From: Spirochaetaceae bacterium
GTDB lineage: Bacteria > Spirochaetota > Spirochaetia > Treponematales > Breznakiellaceae
Direction of reading: 5' to 3'
DNA: 6,268 nucleotides
NCBI GenBank assembly: GCA_031278935.1
Contig: JAITJK010000163.1
Span: 1 to 6,268 of the forward strand
Below the pieces are notes generated by a model that worked only from the letters and a program-made list of their open reading frames with translations, was not told where the DNA came from and searched no databases. Of the stretch, positions 5,579-6,268 are shown piece by piece; position 1 is the stretch's first letter, and each line of letters opens with the position of its first letter. Made by a program: the position numbers and the translations under genes.

Positions 5579-5607
5579 GTTATAGACTACACTATGAAAT
5601 CTAACAA
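5579..5607 (-). promoter_or_regulatory. Candidate minus-strand promoter reading into the hairpins
   Basis: TTGTTA (5602-5607) and TATAAC (5579-5584) on the minus strand are spaced exactly 17 bp; the -10 box matches five of six consensus bases. Transcription would begin near 5572 and meet the nested hairpin and then the terminator-like hairpin, giving a short RNA of roughly 180 nt. It overlaps the region just upstream of the HigA-like gene, so it could also affect that gene. Such matches are common in A/T-rich DNA. Confidence 0.3.
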
Positions 5608-5618
5608 GGAGTTTTAGT

Positions 5619-6062
5619 ATGAAAAAAACACCGCCTCCGGGAGATGTATTACGGGATCTCTTGGACGAGTACCAACTCAACCCCACCCAATTGGCAGAAG
5701 ACATTCAGATGAGTGTATCCGCTATCCGACAGATAGTCAGTAACAAGGCTAAGATAAGCCTGCATATCGCCAAGCGCTTGTCAAAATACTTCAATACCAC
5801 TGTGGAGTACTGGGTTGACCTGCAGAATAAATTTGATATGCAGAAGATGGAGCAGGACACGGAGTTAGCGGACATTCTCAAGCAAATCCCCCGGGCGAAA
5901 AAACCCACGGCCAAAGTCGCTGCGGCGGGCAAAGCGCCGGCCAAACGAGGCGCGGGCAGGCCTCCGGCTTCGGAAAAAAAGGCCGCCGAGAAAAAGCCCC
6001 GCAAGCCCCGGGCAAAAAAAGTAAAGGATGTGGATCCGCAAGAAAACGATTCCTGGGATTAA
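5619..6062 (+). CDS. HigA/VapI-type HTH protein with a histone H1-like, AT-hook-bearing tail
   Basis: 147 residues. Residues about 6-76 match the HigA antitoxin family: PGDVLRDLLDEY at the start, an XRE-type helix-turn-helix at about 22-42 (PTQLAEDIQ then SVSAIRQIVSNKA), and the family's conserved end YFNTTVEYWVDLQNKFDM. Residues about 91-136 form a Lys/Ala/Pro/Arg-rich, low-complexity tail resembling eukaryotic histone H1 or bacterial Hc1/AlgP-like tails. It includes an AT-hook-like core, KRGAGRPP (109-116), and a second basic patch KPRKPRAKK. The last 11 residues are acidic (DVDPQENDSWD). A good AAGGAG (5606-5611) precedes the ATG. HigA proteins are usually about 100 residues and sit next to a HigB toxin gene; none is found in the 300 bp before it or the 97 bp after it. 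It may therefore be a solitary DNA-binding regulator or nucleoid-associated protein rather than an antitoxin. Confidence 0.82.
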   Translation: MKKTPPPGDVLRDLLDEYQLNPTQLAEDIQMSVSAIRQIVSNKAKISLHIAKRLSKYFNTTVEYWVDLQNKFDMQKMEQDTELADILKQIPRAKKPTAKVAAAGKAPAKRGAGRPPASEKKAAEKKPRKPRAKKVKDVDPQENDSWD

Positions 6063-6159
6063 GGACCCGAAGGCTACAGGCACAAAGACTTCTCATGAAG
6101 TACCGGTTTATGCCAAGGCGTATAAATCGGTGCTTCTGTGTTAAGTACACTGGTTACCT

Positions 6160-6268
6160 ATGATACACCCCATAAAAGCAATGTTCCGCGGCCTTTCCGG
6201 CACGGCGATTAAAGTTCTGGTCCTGGCCCTTATGGTCACGGACCATATACACCAAATATTCTATACCT
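6160..6268 (+). CDS. TraX-family membrane protein, N-terminal fragment
   Basis: Thirty-six codons are open from ATG at 6160 to the right edge. After a short basic start the protein reads GLSGTAIKVLVLALMVTDHI, which is the typical opening of TraX-family proteins (a G-S-G turn, then a first membrane helix ending in D-H-I). TraX of the F plasmid acetylates pilin; chromosomal relatives are multi-pass membrane proteins of mostly unknown role, probably acyl transfer. An in-frame stop at 6142-6144 limits the start to 6160 or the ATG at 6181. Neither has a clear Shine-Dalgarno. A TATAAA (6121-6126) could be a -10 box. The 97-bp gap after the HigA-like gene holds only a small hairpin (ACTTC/GAAGT, 6088-6101). 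The rest of the gene is outside the window, so the assignment rests on about 25 residues. Confidence 0.65.
   Translation, partial: MIHPIKAMFRGLSGTAIKVLVLALMVTDHIHQIFYT

Noticed and set aside
5335..5604. 89-residue plus-strand reading frame in the divergent gap
   Set aside because: No ribosome binding site, no family resemblance, and it runs through the nifS promoter and both hairpins.
5705..6150. Minus-strand frames opposite the HigA-like gene, possibly a toxin
   Set aside because: They are complements of the low-complexity tail and the HTH; no RelE/HigB-like features are present.

Overview
This window looks like chromosomal DNA from a spirochaete, most likely a Treponema-like gut or free-living species. 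That is an inference from gene content: a membrane CheA-like kinase beside cheX and cheY, a stand-alone NifS plus two-domain NifU pair, a HigA-type regulator with a histone-like tail, and a TraX-family protein, in DNA of intermediate G+C. Nothing in the sequence proves the species.

Layout. Positions 1-3093 hold a minus-strand signalling operon in the order cheY, cheX, membrane sensor kinase. It has a good extended -10 promoter ahead of cheY. The kinase runs off the left edge after 673 codons. It combines a periplasmic dCache sensor, a PAS-like region, an Hpt domain and the start of a CheA-like ATPase. The three genes fit one circuit: the kinase phosphorylates CheY-like receivers and CheX removes the phosphate.

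Positions 3094-3400 hold no gene but are packed with repeats: a degenerate inverted copy, an 81-bp palindromic element of the GTCATTGC...GCAATGAC type, and two 75/76-bp tandem units. The last unit extends into the 3' end of nifU and supplies its stop codon.

Positions 3391-5351 hold a minus-strand nifS-nifU pair for iron-sulfur cluster assembly: a cysteine desulfurase and an IscU-type scaffold fused to a [2Fe-2S] BFD domain. They have a recognisable promoter and a possible operator.

Positions 5256-5618 form a 363-bp gap between divergent genes. It contains the nifS promoter and two unexplained hairpins followed by T-runs, which may mark a small RNA or a leader. Positions 5619-6062 encode, on the plus strand, a HigA-like helix-turn-helix protein fused to a Lys/Ala/Pro-rich tail with an AT-hook-like motif, and no HigB toxin lies beside it. 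A TraX-family membrane protein begins at 6160 and runs off the right edge.

I see no CRISPR array, transposase, tRNA or rRNA. The best candidates for something undescribed are the HigA/H1-like fusion and the structured gap upstream of it.
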